Assembly (NCBI GenBank): GCA_002682825.1
Contig: NOKP01000068.1
Span: 23,905-87,904 of the forward strand
Length of the DNA stretch: 64,000 nt
DNA from: Neonectria sp. B-13
Lineage: Eukaryota; Ascomycota; Sordariomycetes; Hypocreales; Nectriaceae
Reading direction: 5' to 3'
In this document: positions 22,518 to 35,615 of the stretch, one piece after another
Position numbering within the stretch: position 1 is the first letter of the stretch
How the letters are laid out: every line of letters begins with the position of its first letter
Notes under the pieces: model-generated
The model's input: only the letters and a program-made list of their open reading frames with translations
Told to the model about the DNA's origin: nothing
Database searches by the model: none
Program-made: the position numbers and the translations under genes

Positions 22518-23212
22518 CAGGGTTGTGAAATTAATTAGTATTTTTTCTACTAATTAATACTAATTCAAATTAATTAGTAAAATACCGATTAAATACTAAG
22601 AGTTTTAGCATTAGTATAGAGTAGTCCTAATTAATTTGAATTAGTATTTAATTAGTATTTAGTATCTTAAATTAGTATTAGTATTAGTATAAGGTAGTAC
22701 TAATTAAATATTAATTAATTAGTATTTTAGTATTAGAAAATAATAAAAGTTTATATAAGAAAATATTACTAAATCTAAGAAAAAGACTAAAAAATAAGGC
22801 TTAATTTATTATTTATTATTTATTATAAATAGATATACATAATACTTTATTTATTAGTTTTTTTTAGCTAAAATACTATTCTATTTATTATTAATAATTC
22901 TTTTTTTAATGAATTAAAAATAGTATAATAATAAGATTGATACGATCTTATAAAAGAGAAGTAGCTTTACTATTTAAGACTTTAAGCTATACTAATTAAA
23001 AGTTAAAGTTATTAACTTTAGCACTTTATAATACGAAAATACTAATAAATTAATTAGTATAAATACTAATTAAATACTAATTTAGTAATTAGAATTAATT
23101 AGTATTAGTATAAATTAATACTAATTAATACTAATTTGAAAATACTAAATACTAATTAATACTAAAAGTTTTAGTATTTAATTAGAACATACTAATTAAT
23201 TTCACAACCCTG
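22518..23212. mobile_element. hAT MITE with 8-bp duplication TATGCGGG
   Basis: A 695-bp element starting CAGGGTTGTGAAATTAA and ending TTAATTTCACAACCCTG. Perfect duplications TATGCGGG lie at 22510-22517 and 23213-23220. The arms use 'ttaattagta' words, with 'aattaatt' in place of the 'agttagt' of its relatives. Confidence 0.93.
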
Positions 23213-23299
23213 TATGCGGGCTCACCTTTTTTTCTGTTGTTGATAAATTTCTCAAAGTAATCTCTATAAATAGCATTATTAAAAATAATACTATTGATG

Positions 23300-23703
23300 T
23301 GTTGGTGAGGGTGACCCAAGACAGCCAGCAGGGGAAAACACCCAACTACCTCGATTAAGGTTGCTGCTGGGGAAAAGACACAGGATGTCCTTTGGCTTCT
23401 CGGAGGGCAAGGCAAAAAGTCAGTCAAAATAGTAGCAATTTCAAAACAGAAAAAGACCTTCAGATTGAGACCATTCCGATCAAAAGGGACACTCAAAATT
23501 GACTAGAAAATGGGCATCTTTGGCTCTCAAATTCATTACCTAAGCTGATGTTCTTCCTGACTTCCTTGACAGACTCTGTCAGTCCCTATCCTTCCTTTTA
23601 TCTTTGAGCTGAATTGGACCAATTGTTGAAAGAGGCCCCTAGCCAATAGAAACACAGTAACGCCTGCACCCTATCTGGTCCTCAATGTCCGCTGGCCCCA
23701 ACA
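23300..23703. mobile_element. Possible solo LTR (404 bp)
   Basis: A block of balanced composition begins TGTTGG and ends CCAACA, the TG...CA inverted ends expected of an LTR, and lies in A+T-rich flanks. I see no clear 5-bp duplication (flanks tgatg and catta) and no internal retrotransposon genes, so this is only a candidate. The ends are slightly longer inverted repeats (atgtgttgg and ccaacacat), which would also fit another element type. Confidence 0.35.
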
Positions 23704-24880
23704 CATTAAAAGTCTTTAGTTTATATAATATACTTTCTTTAACTTATAAATACATTTAATTAATCCTTTATAATCAAAGCTTTAATTTTCTTTCTTTACA
23801 TGGATTAATTTATCTAAATTTAAGAACTGAACTTTTTAAGCTACAATTTTCTGTAAGGAGACCCGCGAGGCCGGCCGGAAGCCGAGCGCTCAGCGCCCTT
23901 ATCATCAGTTGTGTGGCGCGATTGGGTAACGCAAGCTTACTTGAATTGTTTTATCTTTTTGGCTCAGCCGGATTGGTCTATTGAAGGTTGGGTACGTCAT
24001 CCCAACTCTTACATTTTCGTTTCAACTTAAGTTTTACCAATAATATTAATATAAGCCAATAGTTATTACTACTATATTTTAACCTTTTTTATTGATAGCC
24101 AAAAGATTTTAAGTTCTTTTGATAATCTTAACTCTTATGGACAGTAAGTCTTTAGAAATTAAAATATAATTCTACTTAATAATATTTTAAATAAATACTT
24201 TATTACAATGCAGAAGGCTGTCAGGCAGAGTCTTGCAATATGACGAAATGCGCTGATCTGTAAATACTTATCATCTGGAGTCTGACCTTGTGATTTGTCC
24301 CCCATAGGGATATCGCAGTGCCTCTGCTGCAACGATGTGTCAGTAGATTGGTTGAGATGGCTTGACATGACAAAAGGTTCGCTGTCTACTCTAAAGCAGA
24401 GAGCCGTGTCAATTCAGTAATCTACCAATGGGAGGTGCAGCACCTCCAAGGCCCGCTACCTGCATGATCCCTGCGTGTCACACATGTCACGTGTTGGGTG
24501 GAGTCACAACTAAATCGCGTTTATTCTGCTAATGATCATTAACCTAGCATTTCAGACGAACGAGCATTTCGTGAGAGCATCCACGACTAGAGGCGTGCCC
24601 TGCTGATTGCGATGGTGTTGCGTCAGGCATAACGGGGGTTGCAGGTCTAGCTTGATGCCGGGCGAAAGACGCATTTCTGGCTGAGCAGCCGAATGAAGAC
24701 ATGTTTGTGTCAAGAGGGCACACGCGCGTGGGGGGACGGCAACCAACAGTCATGATGGCGCCAAGGGTCAGTGGTGAACGCCCCCCTTCAGGTGTCAGGG
24801 CCTATCTCAACTAGCTCCGATCAAAGGGGGGACCTGGGGCCGTTGGCAATGCATTGCATGGAGGTGGTGGTCGAATTCCC
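23704..24880. other. Intergenic, no gene recognised
   Basis: Composition shifts from A+T-rich (to about 24370) to balanced. A C+G-rich patch lies at 23860-23940. Short frames at 24159-24368 and 24544-24753 on the minus strand have no recognisable features. The 24880 edge is the TA target of the Fot1-like element. Confidence 0.5.
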
Positions 24881-24988
24881 TAAGGTAACCACCCCACATC
24901 TGGACCACCCCCCATTCTGGACCACTTTCCCGCCACATCAATGAAATCACCCAATTTGAACACTCATCAATTAAATAACAACGCAACC

Positions 24989-26587
24989 TTAGAATATAGT
25001 CATTTTTTCGCCAGTTGGGAGGTCTAGCTGCCATTCAAAGCACATGTCTTTGAATCCAATTTTTTGGCATTTATTTGACGTTCCTTTTGGGTCCAACATC
25101 TTCAACATTGCTTCCCGAGCTTTCCATACGTCTGGGACCTTTGCAAACCGCTCATTGGCATCGAATGTGATTTTCTTCTTCTTCTTGGGCCTCAATTCCT
25201 CCATTTCATGCCTAAGGACTAGCAATTCCTTGTCTTGGGCTGCTAGCTTGGTGTTCCGACTGTCCAGCCCCTTCATAATCTTAGTCATAAAAAGCCGAAG
25301 TGATCGGTCGTGTGTAGCTGAGGGAGGGAGACTTTGAAGTGAGGTTCTAAGCTGTCGTGATGACTGGGGTGTTTTGAAGAGACTTTCTTCCACTAGGGAT
25401 ATCGTCTTAGGTGGTGTTATCGGGCGTTTTTCGAGGTTGCTAGTCATCGGGTTCAGTAGAGGCTTTGCTAGACTTACTGGCCATAAGTCAGAGGATTTCC
25501 AGCCTGCAATGATATTGGAAGACGTAAGGCCGGCTATCCGGGCTTTGTGATAATATCGGGTGAAGGTAATCTTGCCAAGTCGTGTGTTATTGTCAAGTCC
25601 AGAAAGCTTGGAAATCTTGCGTTGGTATGCATTTTTCACAGGGCCAAAGACAGCTACGTCAAGGGGCTGAAGAACATGAGAAGAATGAGGAATAATGAAT
25701 AAGAGATATATATCATTATTGAAGCATTCAAACATAAAATCGTCTGTAGCATGGCTACCGTGACCATCAATAATAAGAAGTCTCTTATCCCCTGCCTTTT
25801 TCGGCATTGTCTGGGGGATAAAAACAGTCTTAAGCCACACAAGGGCAACGTGGTCATTAGTCCAGCCCTTCTCAGTAAAAGTGAAGTCCCAAGAGCTTAG
25901 AAAATCGAGCTCTTCTGGGAACCATTGCTGTTGAACAGTGACTCCCTTAAAGATCACAAGTGGGCTCAAAGCCCGGGCGGCTGCTGAGATACACTCGATG
26001 ATTGTAATCCAGGAACGCGAGCCCGGGTTCTTAATCATCGCGACCCTATGCTCTGAGCTTCCAAGCACAAGGCCGTTATGTCCCTGCCCTTCCATAATAC
26101 CGGCTTCGTCCATGTTGTATCGATTTTCCCGGAGGATTGCCTTGACTTTGGGGATAGCCAGGAACTTGAAGAAGCCCTTGGTTTTCTCAGTTGTTGCACC
26201 ATTAAAACGGGAAAGATCAAGCTTCTGACCTCGAAGAATCTTAACCCGAGGGTTTCGCTGCAAGAAGCCGTCAATCCAGTGAGTCCCAAGGGGCTCAAGA
26301 TGACCGTTGAGGACAGCAATCCGGCCAGCAAAGTCAATGAGCTGGGCATGCGTTGGAGGAAAGCCCAGGCTTTCTTGGACTAAGACCCATTGTGTAAGAC
26401 TGGCTTCCTGGTCTGCAGAGAGCTTTTGAAAGTGCTAATGAGCATTTTGGTGACTTTGGACGCCGTTGAGTCGCTGGACTAAAGTTGAACATGGAATGCC
26501 ATGACGTTGTGCAGCAGCGCGTTGAGATAATCCGTTTTCTACGTCAAATATAGCATTTTGAATGTCGGATTCAAGGTAATTGTGCAT
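24989..26587 (-). pseudogene. Fot1-like DDE transposase with a single in-frame stop
   Basis: Starting from the ATG at 26585-26587, the minus strand reads 532 residues interrupted only by one TAG at 26435-26437. Reading through it joins a psq-type helix-turn-helix N-terminus (SQRAAAQRHGIPCSTL) to the CENP-B-type domain and DDE core without any frame change. The catalytic residues are intact: D160 (NMDEAG), D274 (IIDGHGSH) and D310 (LQPLDVAVFGP), a D-35-D spacing. The C-terminus has a coiled-coil-like segment and a KKKKK basic patch, and no zinc knuckle. The stop could have arisen by CAG to TAG, a CpA to TpA change as RIP makes. The promoter side is now separated from its terminal repeat by the Helitrons. 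Confidence 0.85.
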
Positions 26588-26698
26588 GACGGTCCAAGGG
26601 ATGTAAATAATATCGCAATTGATGTACCATAGCACGAGAAAACGCGGTTGGAATGTGAAGGTAGATGGGTGGGAAAGTGTAAAATAAAAACAGGAGAA

Positions 26699-26758
26699 TT
26701 GCAAAGGGCACGCTCGCAGGCTTGCGTTTTCTTCGCAAAGATGGCCTTGAGGAACGAA
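26699..26758 (+). promoter_or_regulatory. H1 left-end hairpin and inverted terminal motif
   Basis: TTGCAAAG (26699-26706) pairs with CTTCGCAA (26731-26738) with one mismatch, around an inner stem made of CGCA and TGCG. GCCTTGAGGAACGAA (26744-26758) follows, the exact reverse complement of the terminal motif at the right end. The same layout occurs in H2 and H3. Confidence 0.8.
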
Positions 26759-26853
26759 GGTTGGTTGAAATGATTGAAGTCAATTTATCTATCATAGTGT
26801 TGAGATCTATGATATGCGGCATTGGTGTTGAAACCTATTGTAAAGTGAACAAT

Positions 26854-26931
26854 CTTTCCTTCCTTCCTTCCTTCCTTCCTTCCTTCCTTCCTTCCTTCCT
26901 TCCTTCCTTCCTTCCTTCCTTCCTTCCTTCC
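26854..26931. repeat. TTCC microsatellite, about 20 copies
   Basis: A perfect tetranucleotide tract directly after the stop codon of the H1 companion gene (its 3' untranslated side). It is absent at the same place in H2 and H3. It encodes only artefactual repeats such as FLPS and KEGR in other frames. Confidence 0.95.
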
Positions 26932-28412
26932 TAGGTCTTCCTCGCCTGGTGCCTTGTGCGCGTTGGTCTTGATGTCTCTGGTATATCAGATGAAGCCCTT
27001 GATTCCGCACGTTGTGATGGCAGGTTGGATTTGCCTGTAAGGTCAATTTGAGCCAGCTCATCCACCTCTTCTGATGACACCGTATGTACTGACCCCGAGC
27101 CACTTGAAGAAGGCGTTGTCGCTGCAGATGCGCTGCTGGAGATGGGCACAGCACCTACCGCGGTCATCATCATCCTTGGTCGTGATGTAGTTATATCTGA
27201 AGATGAAGCCGGCTGCGGCGCAGCTGGTCTCTTGCCGAGACTCTTCGCTGATGGCGACAAGGGGTTATCCTCTGTTGGGCGTGGTCTTTTAGATGGTGTG
27301 TATGGGTCATTCTGGGTGGTGGGAGGTGGTGTAGACTGAGGGGCCTTCCGCTTCGTGGGCGATGTGAAGTTAAGCTTGGCGTTGAAGACTGTATTCTTCT
27401 CTATAGTCTTCTTTGCTGGGCTGTTCTGTGGTGTAGTAGGCGTTGGCCCTGTCCCAGCTTGGAAGGTCCAGTTGTCTGGGACGACAATGAAGACGTAGTC
27501 CTTTTCCAATCGTGGAGGGTGTACCATCATGTTGTGATCTAGCAGTCCTGCCACTTTACCAGTACATACCAAGGTTGTCCCCGGCTGGAAGGATGTATCC
27601 CGTCTTTCCACCATCTTCCTGCACAGAGACAGCCAAGGCTGCGACTTCACTGGGAAGATGATAAAGACTTGGAAGGGATGCCATCCTCCAAAGGGCGGCT
27701 TGTCGGCTCTCGCCGGAGTGACGTAGGATGCAAGGTTGACAAACCCACAGCACTTTAACTGGGCATCATCAAAGCCCGGCAGTATCGTCTTATTCAGTAG
27801 GGCGGCCCCCGAGTTGACGATGGGGCCAGTGAATGTGACAACGGGCTGCACTAAGGGGAAGCGATCGAGTGCAGTGAAGGTCCGGCTCGCGATGCTAGTG
27901 GAGAGCGTCAGTCAGAGTATTCCCCAGGGCAGGTTCACTTACGGTTGGTACCCAGTATCGCGGACGATCAAGGCAGGGATTGTGTAGTCCACTGTACTGC
28001 CAACGTCTTCCTCAAGCCCGTCAAGCTGCTCAATCTCCCAGGTCAACGCATAGGGGTGTACCCGGCCATTCATGAAGAACCAGCATTCCTCCCATTCTGA
28101 GGGAATGATCTGCTGGTTATATACAGCCAGGTTCAGACTGAAGAAGATGCCAGGCATCTCTTCGTCTTGGTTGCAGCGGAGAGGGGCATAATCAGGCGAC
28201 ATGACCCATGCTGGGGCTGGCAGGAATACTTGTGCAATAGCCTCGGCATTGAGACCTCTGATGTGATGCTCCCCTGGGCTGCTGAATCGAGTGACTGTGC
28301 CTGGTTGGGCGAGGAAGAACATTGACATGTCTCCTCCGTGCGTGCGCGGGGCTGTGTCGAACGGTCTTATGGACCGTGCTGTTGTAAGGTCAGGGTCGCT
28401 GGTAGGGGCCAT
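26931..28412 (-). CDS. Helitron companion protein, H1 copy (477 aa, two exons)
   Basis: Exon 1 runs 28412 to 27943 and exon 2 27894 to 26931, joined across a 48-bp intron (GTAAGTG to CACTAG). The N-terminal part (about 1-157) has motifs GLNAEAIAQ and LPAPAW and ends DTGYQP. The core (about 158-300) has KCCGFVNL, HPFQVF, CTGKVAGLL and DYVFIVVPD. The tail is rich in S, T and P with basic patches (SPTKRKA, TPSKRPRP), then EEVDELAQIDLTG and a C-terminal RTRHQARK. I do not recognise an established family name. The core could be an OB-fold-like nucleic-acid-binding domain (inference only). It lies head-to-head with RepHel, 680 bp apart. The frame is fully open although the adjacent RepHel is dead. 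Confidence 0.82.
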
Positions 28413-29092
28413 TGTGATCCTAGGAACCACTGTATAGTATAGAGACGAGGTGTAAAGATGGAGTGAGAGAGAGAGATAGAGATGTAGTGAGAAGAGAAGA
28501 TAAAGCAAGACTGGAAGGGCGGGGAGGGGAGTCCAGCACGACACGTTTGATGTACAGTCGAGTGCGAGCAGGTACCTGCCGGCAGTTCTATAACACCACG
28601 TCATTGTGGTCATGCGGCTGTTGCGAAGGACGCCTCTTACACATCGAGATTCCGTGTGTATCAGTACATAGGTAGAAGCGAGCGTTCCTATTTGTTCTAG
28701 TTACAAGTGATGGTATCACACAGAGCTACGCATGCAGGATGCTGGTAACGGGATGTGATCAATGATATATGCACTTAGACAATAGGGAATGTCTTAGAGC
28801 TGAAGAGACCTACATATGATAGCTTGCCTTCTTATTACTACCATTGGATATGTGTGTGGGGCTAGATTCAATAGATTAAGTGGTTGCATTTGAAAAAGTA
28901 AATAAAATATCTCAAGACCTAGCCTTAACCTCGGTGAGAGACTATAGAATCGTACAGTACATACATCACTGTTACATAATATAGTGTGTAGGGAGACATT
29001 AGAAAATGGCACTGAGAGGGGGCCTAAGCTCTTTTCTAGGCTGTCTTTGAAGTGAACATAACTACTGCTGAATCTTTCTCAACACGATCATA
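28413..29092. promoter_or_regulatory. H1 divergent intergenic region
   Basis: 680 bp between the start codons of the companion gene and RepHel. It must contain both promoters if either is expressed. Just upstream of the companion gene there is a purine-rich (GA)n stretch (about 28455-28500). No conserved box is obvious by eye. Confidence 0.55.
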
Positions 29093-32000
29093 ATGCAGCA
29101 GTATCTTGAGTGGAAGAGGCTGCAGGCACTACGCACAGCAACAGAAACCACAAATACACCCCCATCGTCTATTCCTAAGAACCCAGAGACATACAATACA
29201 GCTGATAGTGTACCTTCGTCCTCAAGCGTCCTATCAATTGCACAATCAGGCTTTACTACCTCTTTCCCACGAGATCTAAATAGTACATCATCGATTGTAC
29301 GAACAGCTTTACGTAAAGCGCACTACAATTTACCATCAACACCCCCTCGAAGCCAGCCATCAGTCAATGCTAGCAGTCTCGTCTCCCGATCAAATGCATT
29401 GACTGAAGGACAATCAGCGCCACAGGCGTCAACTCCACCGCCCAGCCAACCTGTCGCTAGCACAGAGACCCTCTTTACACGCTCGGAGGCACAGATCCAA
29501 TCCACCATTGCAAAAACACAGCCAGCATCGGTTCATGGCAATACAGAGTCCTCTGCAGAGTCCCACGCTGAGTCCACCATATTTGCCGCCCCAATCCGGC
29601 CGTTAGCTATGAGTCCTCAGAAGCGGGCAGGATCTACTATCTCTGTAACACAAGGGCAGAAACAGAAGCGGCCTCGCAACTTCCTCCACTCAAGCATTAA
29701 TGCTTTGGCAAGTGATCTTGCCGTTAAGTTATCTATGATGGATGAAGACTTCAAGGAGAAAGAGCGATTATCATACAGTACTGGCTGGTGTAAGCCAATT
29801 CCTCGCCAACTGCAAGTGTCTTCTGTACAGGACTTTTACCTTGCCTTCCACGATGCTTCAACCCTCCCTATTTACACCTGCAAGACCTGTTACCGCAAGT
29901 TCCCTCAGACAGCACTCCGAGACATCAGCTGGACCTCCTGGCTTAGCAATGGAGTCCCAAAGCACCGCTCATCGCCCTTCTCGTGTGCCAGCTGCTTCTG
30001 CCCTTTACAACCGATATCCAGTTGTCTCGATTGTGCACAGCAGCTCAGGAAAGGTCGCTTGACTGCTACTGGCCAGCTTCATTATCACCTTGGCTGTAAG
30101 CATATATATCCGGAGGAGCTTCACTGTCTTACCCTTATTGAGGAGAAGCTTATTGCTCTGAATTCCTACTATGGCTGGATTGCTTGATATAACCTTCCTG
30201 ATAGCGGCAAAGAGACCCTTCGTTATCCCTAGTACATAAAGGGACATATTACTGTTTTCCTGAATAACGTACAGGATGTTATTACTAATGTCCTCCCACA
30301 CCCTCTTATTAAGGTCTTAGATGAGATATACATCTCTTGGCACAGTTAAGAGAAGCTAGCACTAAAGGATCTTTTGAAGCTCTTATCTGTTCATTGTTGA
30401 GAAGTTGAGCATGCGATTGTATAGTTACAGAGACATAATCTACACTATAAGCAGATTGAGATTGATGTCCTAGAGCTAGAGTAATGGGGTAAATCTTTTC
30501 ATAGAGTCCTAGCTACTGTATATGATCGATTGATACATAAAGAGCCATTAGCGTAGGATAAAGTCCAGTCTGCGCAGATCGTGCCAGCCAGCGAGAGAGG
30601 CATAGAGTTAGGACATGCACTAGAAATTGACAAGGTAATCACGAATCTTCGCCAGGGGACTCAACAAGTCAACAAGACTCACAATGACCTACGCTTCAGT
30701 CCCAGTCCTTGTCCTAATATTACAGAGATAGCATATGGTGGTCCTAGAGATGATATAGAGGTTATCAATGAGCTCTCCTCTACTGGGATGTTTCCTCTCG
30801 ATGGCATGCCAGAGGTTAGCAATGCTAGCAAGTTACAGTTCCTCTACGATGCTGCAGGAAGCGGTATCCCTCAGCAAGCATCTCCACCAAGACCTCCAAA
30901 TCTGTCAGCTTCAGCAGATATACAGCAACCTCCTGAGACAGAGCCGTACATACGCATCAGCCGTAGTGAGCAATTTGCCGACTCATTCGAAGCCAGCTTC
31001 TTCGCAAAGGCTTTCCCTACACTCCTTCCCTACGGGGTTGGCGGTCCAAAGATCGCAGAGGAGAGGAATCAGAGGATGGCAGCCCTACGACAGCAAACAC
31101 GTCAAAGCAAAGAAGAATCTCGCTCAATCCCCCCCGAGACCAATGCGACCTTCGAAGCTATAGCGAACCTAGTGTCCTCGTGGAACCTATCACTCCGCGC
31201 CTAGGCTAACGCTGTTCTTCGCAGGTACAGCGGCCGCTTCTTAGGTCACCATGTGTTTTCCTTCCTAGTCTTTAATATGGAGGTTCGGTCTTACAATCAT
31301 AACGTTAGTATACTTAGTATTAAGAAGCAATCATTCCCCTAGGTTAAGCAGTTACTAGGGTCTCTTACTACAGCAAGATTGATAGCTGCAAAGGCAGACT
31401 TGGATAGTTATGGCAAGACTAGTGATAAAGGTGTTCAGCAGCTCCTATGATCTCTATCAATGTATAGATATCGCCAACCGCTATCCCAAGAGGCACATCT
31501 TAGTCTCTATTGAAAGATTAAGTTATTGATCATTTGTCATAGGATCCTGGCCATTTGGTTCACATTGAACCCAAACAATATCATGAACCCGGTTAAGCTA
31601 TGACTCTCTGCATATCGTACTCATGAACCTCTAGCAGCAGAGACCTTCTTGAAGACGCTTAATGCTGCATATAAGCAGACGCAACTATCGATTTCTGATC
31701 CCCTGAGCTCTACTACCTTCTTCTATCAGGAGATATCCTTATTCTTTGAACATTATGTTAAGGTCGGCCAAGAATCCATTTTCAGCCGCATCAACCAGTA
31801 TTTCAGCGCTGTTAAGACGAACCAGCAAGGTGCTCTACATATTCATGGCCTTTTGTGGTTATATGGCAACCTCAATCTCCAAGCCAATCTCGGCTCTATC
31901 GATCACAAAGTTGGAGAGGGTAAGGCTGCGTATTAGGACAGTATTGTCTAGTATATCGATAGCGTTTTCTGCAAGGTATGCCCCTGCTACAATGAGCGTC

Positions 32001-35000
32001 AGTAGATCTCTCTCTTCCGTTTCCTAATATCATACTCAATTAGGATCTTAATAAGGAGGCATCTCGGGCTGTATCAGCTGGGAGGTCCATCAGCTCCAAT
32101 GTTTCCAATCTTCTGCGTAATACAGAGCAATTCACTACAGCCTTCAACAAAGAAGCCAACTTCTACAGCAGGTCAACTCAGATCCATACACACACACCAA
32201 CATGCATAAAATATTCCCTTGACAATAGGACACAGGCCAATACTAAGCATAATCATTACTGCTTTAAAGCACCTTAGAAGCTAGTAGAGAAGACGTCCTT
32301 TACAGCAGAGGGAATACTACAAATCCAACGGTTACATCCTTTAGTCAACCGCTGGAATAAGTGCATTACTATTGGGATGCGCTATAACCATAATATTTCA
32401 TTTATCATAATGCAGTCAAAGAGCTTAGCCCTAATCTACTATCTTATGAACTATATAACAAAGGTAGAAGACCCCATCTAGAAGCAAGTTATTATAGCAG
32501 TAGACTTTCTTCCAGTCCTCAATAACAACAGAGACAACAATAGTCAAAGGGCAAGAAATAGCACAGATAGGATTATATCAATACAACCCAGCAACAAGAT
32601 ACAGAATAGGACAAGGCAGTTCCTTATGAGAGTTACTAACCATGTCTTTACTAATCAGCCACTATCGCAAGTCGAGGTTATCGCATATCTATTAGGGCAT
32701 CCGATGGAGTTCTCTCATAACCACAGTTAGGCATACCTAAACACTAACCGTATTTACTAGTATGTACTAAAGAGATAGCCTTTCCTTCAAGAGCTAAGTG
32801 GTATACGGCCAGCCGATGATACGATTGGGGATTCTATTATCGTGGAAGAACGCGGCAGAAAGATCAGCCAGCTCAATGTATATCCACATCGTAGAGATGT
32901 TCTCCGTGGCCTCTGTTTATACGATTATCTAGCTCTCGTTCAAGTCAGACGTAAGGGTAGGAGGCAAGGCCTATCAGAGAGAGAACTGGCTATCGATCCG
33001 GCTTGGTCAGAGTCACACGCCTGGGTACAGCTCCTACAGCATCACAGTAATCATGCTACAGTATGCATCAATGGGTACCTTAGTGCAGACTTTCTCACTG
33101 AGGATAATAATGAGCAGTACTATCAGCGGTAAGTATATAATGCCCAAGCTCCCCTATAATCACGGTTAACTAGAGCTATATGCCCTATGCTTAATACAGC
33201 GCCACTGTACAGCATCTTAGACTTTTTGTCCCCTGGGACCGATTTATAGGGCAGACATCGGTAGATATCAATAGCATCTGGACTGCTTAGAAGCAGAAGA
33301 TGCCCCCACGGCTAGCATCGATCGCAGGGAACGTGTAGCTTTTACGCCGCTCTGCCCAAGACGCAAAGCTAGATGCAAAGCAATGGGCTGCCATCTCAGG
33401 GGACGTCGATAACCTCAATGCAGCCGGAGGTCCCAAAGATGGGCCAAGTGGCCACGGAGATACCTACAAGCCTACCAACGCTGGCGAGGTCATACGCCTC
33501 ATCGATGTGTTCCGTAATGCCGCTGGCAACAACCAAGTCACACAGGGGTCAGTCGAGCTTACAGCGATAGTGGGAGACCTAGCTACATTCCAGGAGAGGC
33601 CTGAAGATGCCGCCAATAGTGCTGTAGGCCTGCAAACTGCATCCCTATCAAACGCGATAGACATGCCAGTCCAGAGGCAGCTGAAGTCGATCAAGTCCCA
33701 GCAACTCAGCGCATCCAAGGAGGTCGAGCAGCGCATCCAAGGCATCCAGGGCACAGCGATCAACGAGGCAGCCACCTGCGACACCACGCACCAAGCCGCG
33801 TTACAGGGCATGCTGGCTGGCTTTGGCGATGGGGACATCGCTGTGACCGCCAGCGATCTCGCTGCTGCTGAGGCTGGGCCCTAGGGGCCAGAGGCGAGCG
33901 TACAACTCGGGGCTTCAACATCATTCTTCCTCTTAGGCAAGCAGCTCGCGGCACAGTTCACCTTGAATCAGCGCCAATCCATCGCCTTTCTCCTCGTCTA
34001 CCGGCGCCTTGACCTCGAAGACGGCTTCCAGCGCAGGGACAGCCAGGGGCCTCAGCCTCTACAGCTGCTAATGTTCCTTGGGGGCAAGGGAGGTACCGGC
34101 AAGTCTCAAGTCATAGAGGCTCTCGCGGCGCTCTTTGCGGCCCGGGATATCTTGCATCAGCTGTTAGTGATGGCAACGTCTAGAACAGCAGCGTCGCAGA
34201 TCGACGGTATTACAATCCATTCTACCTGCAAATTCAGTAAGAATGCCCTCTGGGGGTCGCACAACGCTGGAGGGACAGACTCATCTTCGCAGGCAGCGGA
34301 TGCCCGGTTCATCAGTAGGCCTTCACGGTCGAATTGGAGGGAGAAGCAGATGCTCATGATCAACGAGGTTAGCATGCTTGGGGCCCAGACCCTTTACAAA
34401 GTCAATAAGCAGCTTGGCAGGCTGTGAGGTTCCAGCGAGGACTTTGGCGGCATCCCGATTGTACTACTCAGCGGCGATTTCCACTAGTTCCAGCCAGTGC
34501 AAGAGAAGCCGATCATCCTGCCTAGCAGCACTTGGTCTTGGGAGAAGGAGAAGTCCTTCACAATGAAGCAGCAGTGGCAGCACGATAGAGCTTATAAGCT
34601 GTAGCGGAAATTCACCACCATTATCATCCTTGACGACCAGGTCCACACTGCCGGCGATCCCGAGCTCCAGCTGCTACTGCACCAGATCCGCACTGGCTGC
34701 CAGGACTACAGCAACGTCGAATTGCTAAACCGACGTTGCTACGAACGTGGCCGTAGGATTCCTTGGAACACCAGCATTACAGTAGTAATGCCACTGAATT
34801 GCAACCGTTGGAACCTCAATATGGAGGCAGCCGTATCATTCGTGCGGCATTGACAGCTGCTGGTCCATATCTTCATGTCCTAGTACAAATGGTCAGATGG
34901 GGAACCTAGCAAGGTCGAAGCCATAATAATAATGAGCTAGGGCAACGATAGTACTATCCCAGTCCCTACTGTCTTTATGTATATACTAGGGATGCCCATT

Positions 35001-35615
35001 GTGGTCAATAGGAACACTTACTAGGGGCTGAAGCTTATGAACAGTGCTAGCTATACCACAGTCGGCATAATCCCTGATCAGAACTTCCCTGGGCAGTCAA
35101 TATTACAGTAGATCATGCTCTACTTCGGGCCACCAGCCGCCATCGTGCTATTGTCGGAGACAATAAGGGCGTTCCACTTCGTAGGGATGCCATCTAGAAC
35201 AGTGCTGCTAGCCCCTATTAGCACGAAGATCGCAAAGGGAAGGAGACCGTGGCAGGTGCACAAGGTCAGCCGTAGGGGCCTACCTTACGTAGCCGCCTTT
35301 GCCTACACCAACTACAAAGTCCAAGGACATACGCTGGAGCACATCGCTCTCGAGCTGCAAGGCACAAGGACCACAGTCATCAACGGCAAAAGCGTAGCAT
35401 CTCAATGTGATCCCTACAGTCTGTATGTACAGCTCTCACGGTCCCGATCAATAAGCAATATTATACTGCTTTCCAAGGTCCAGGAAAGAGATATGATCAG
35501 CAACTGGATCCCTGAGAATATAGCAACAGCAGAGGCAAAGCTAGACCAGCTCAGTAATACAACAATCAGGCAAGCTGAGGTAGACTGGTACAATAAAGTA
35601 AGCAACATACAATAG
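29093..35615 (+). pseudogene. Helitron RepHel relic, H1
   Basis: Same order as the intact copies: a serine-rich N-terminus (from the ATG at 29093), the cysteine-rich block CKTCYRKF, the domain beginning SYYGWIA, the Helitron N-terminal segment, the HUH motif HIHG (about 31845), the Y2 segment YYLMNY (about 32440), then a PIF1-type helicase with GGKGGTGKS (about 34080-34110). The protein ends QAEVDWYNKVSN at 35615. Many in-frame stops occur from 30185 onward. They often stand where intact copies have CGG, TGG or CAG, so transitions dominate. Walker B reads INEV instead of VDEV. It can no longer make a functional helicase. Segments 29093-30187, 30581-31204 and 33507-33884 remain open. Confidence 0.9.

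Noticed and set aside
26807..27154. Open frames with KEGR or FLPS repeats
   Set aside because: Translation of the TTCC microsatellite and antisense to the companion gene.
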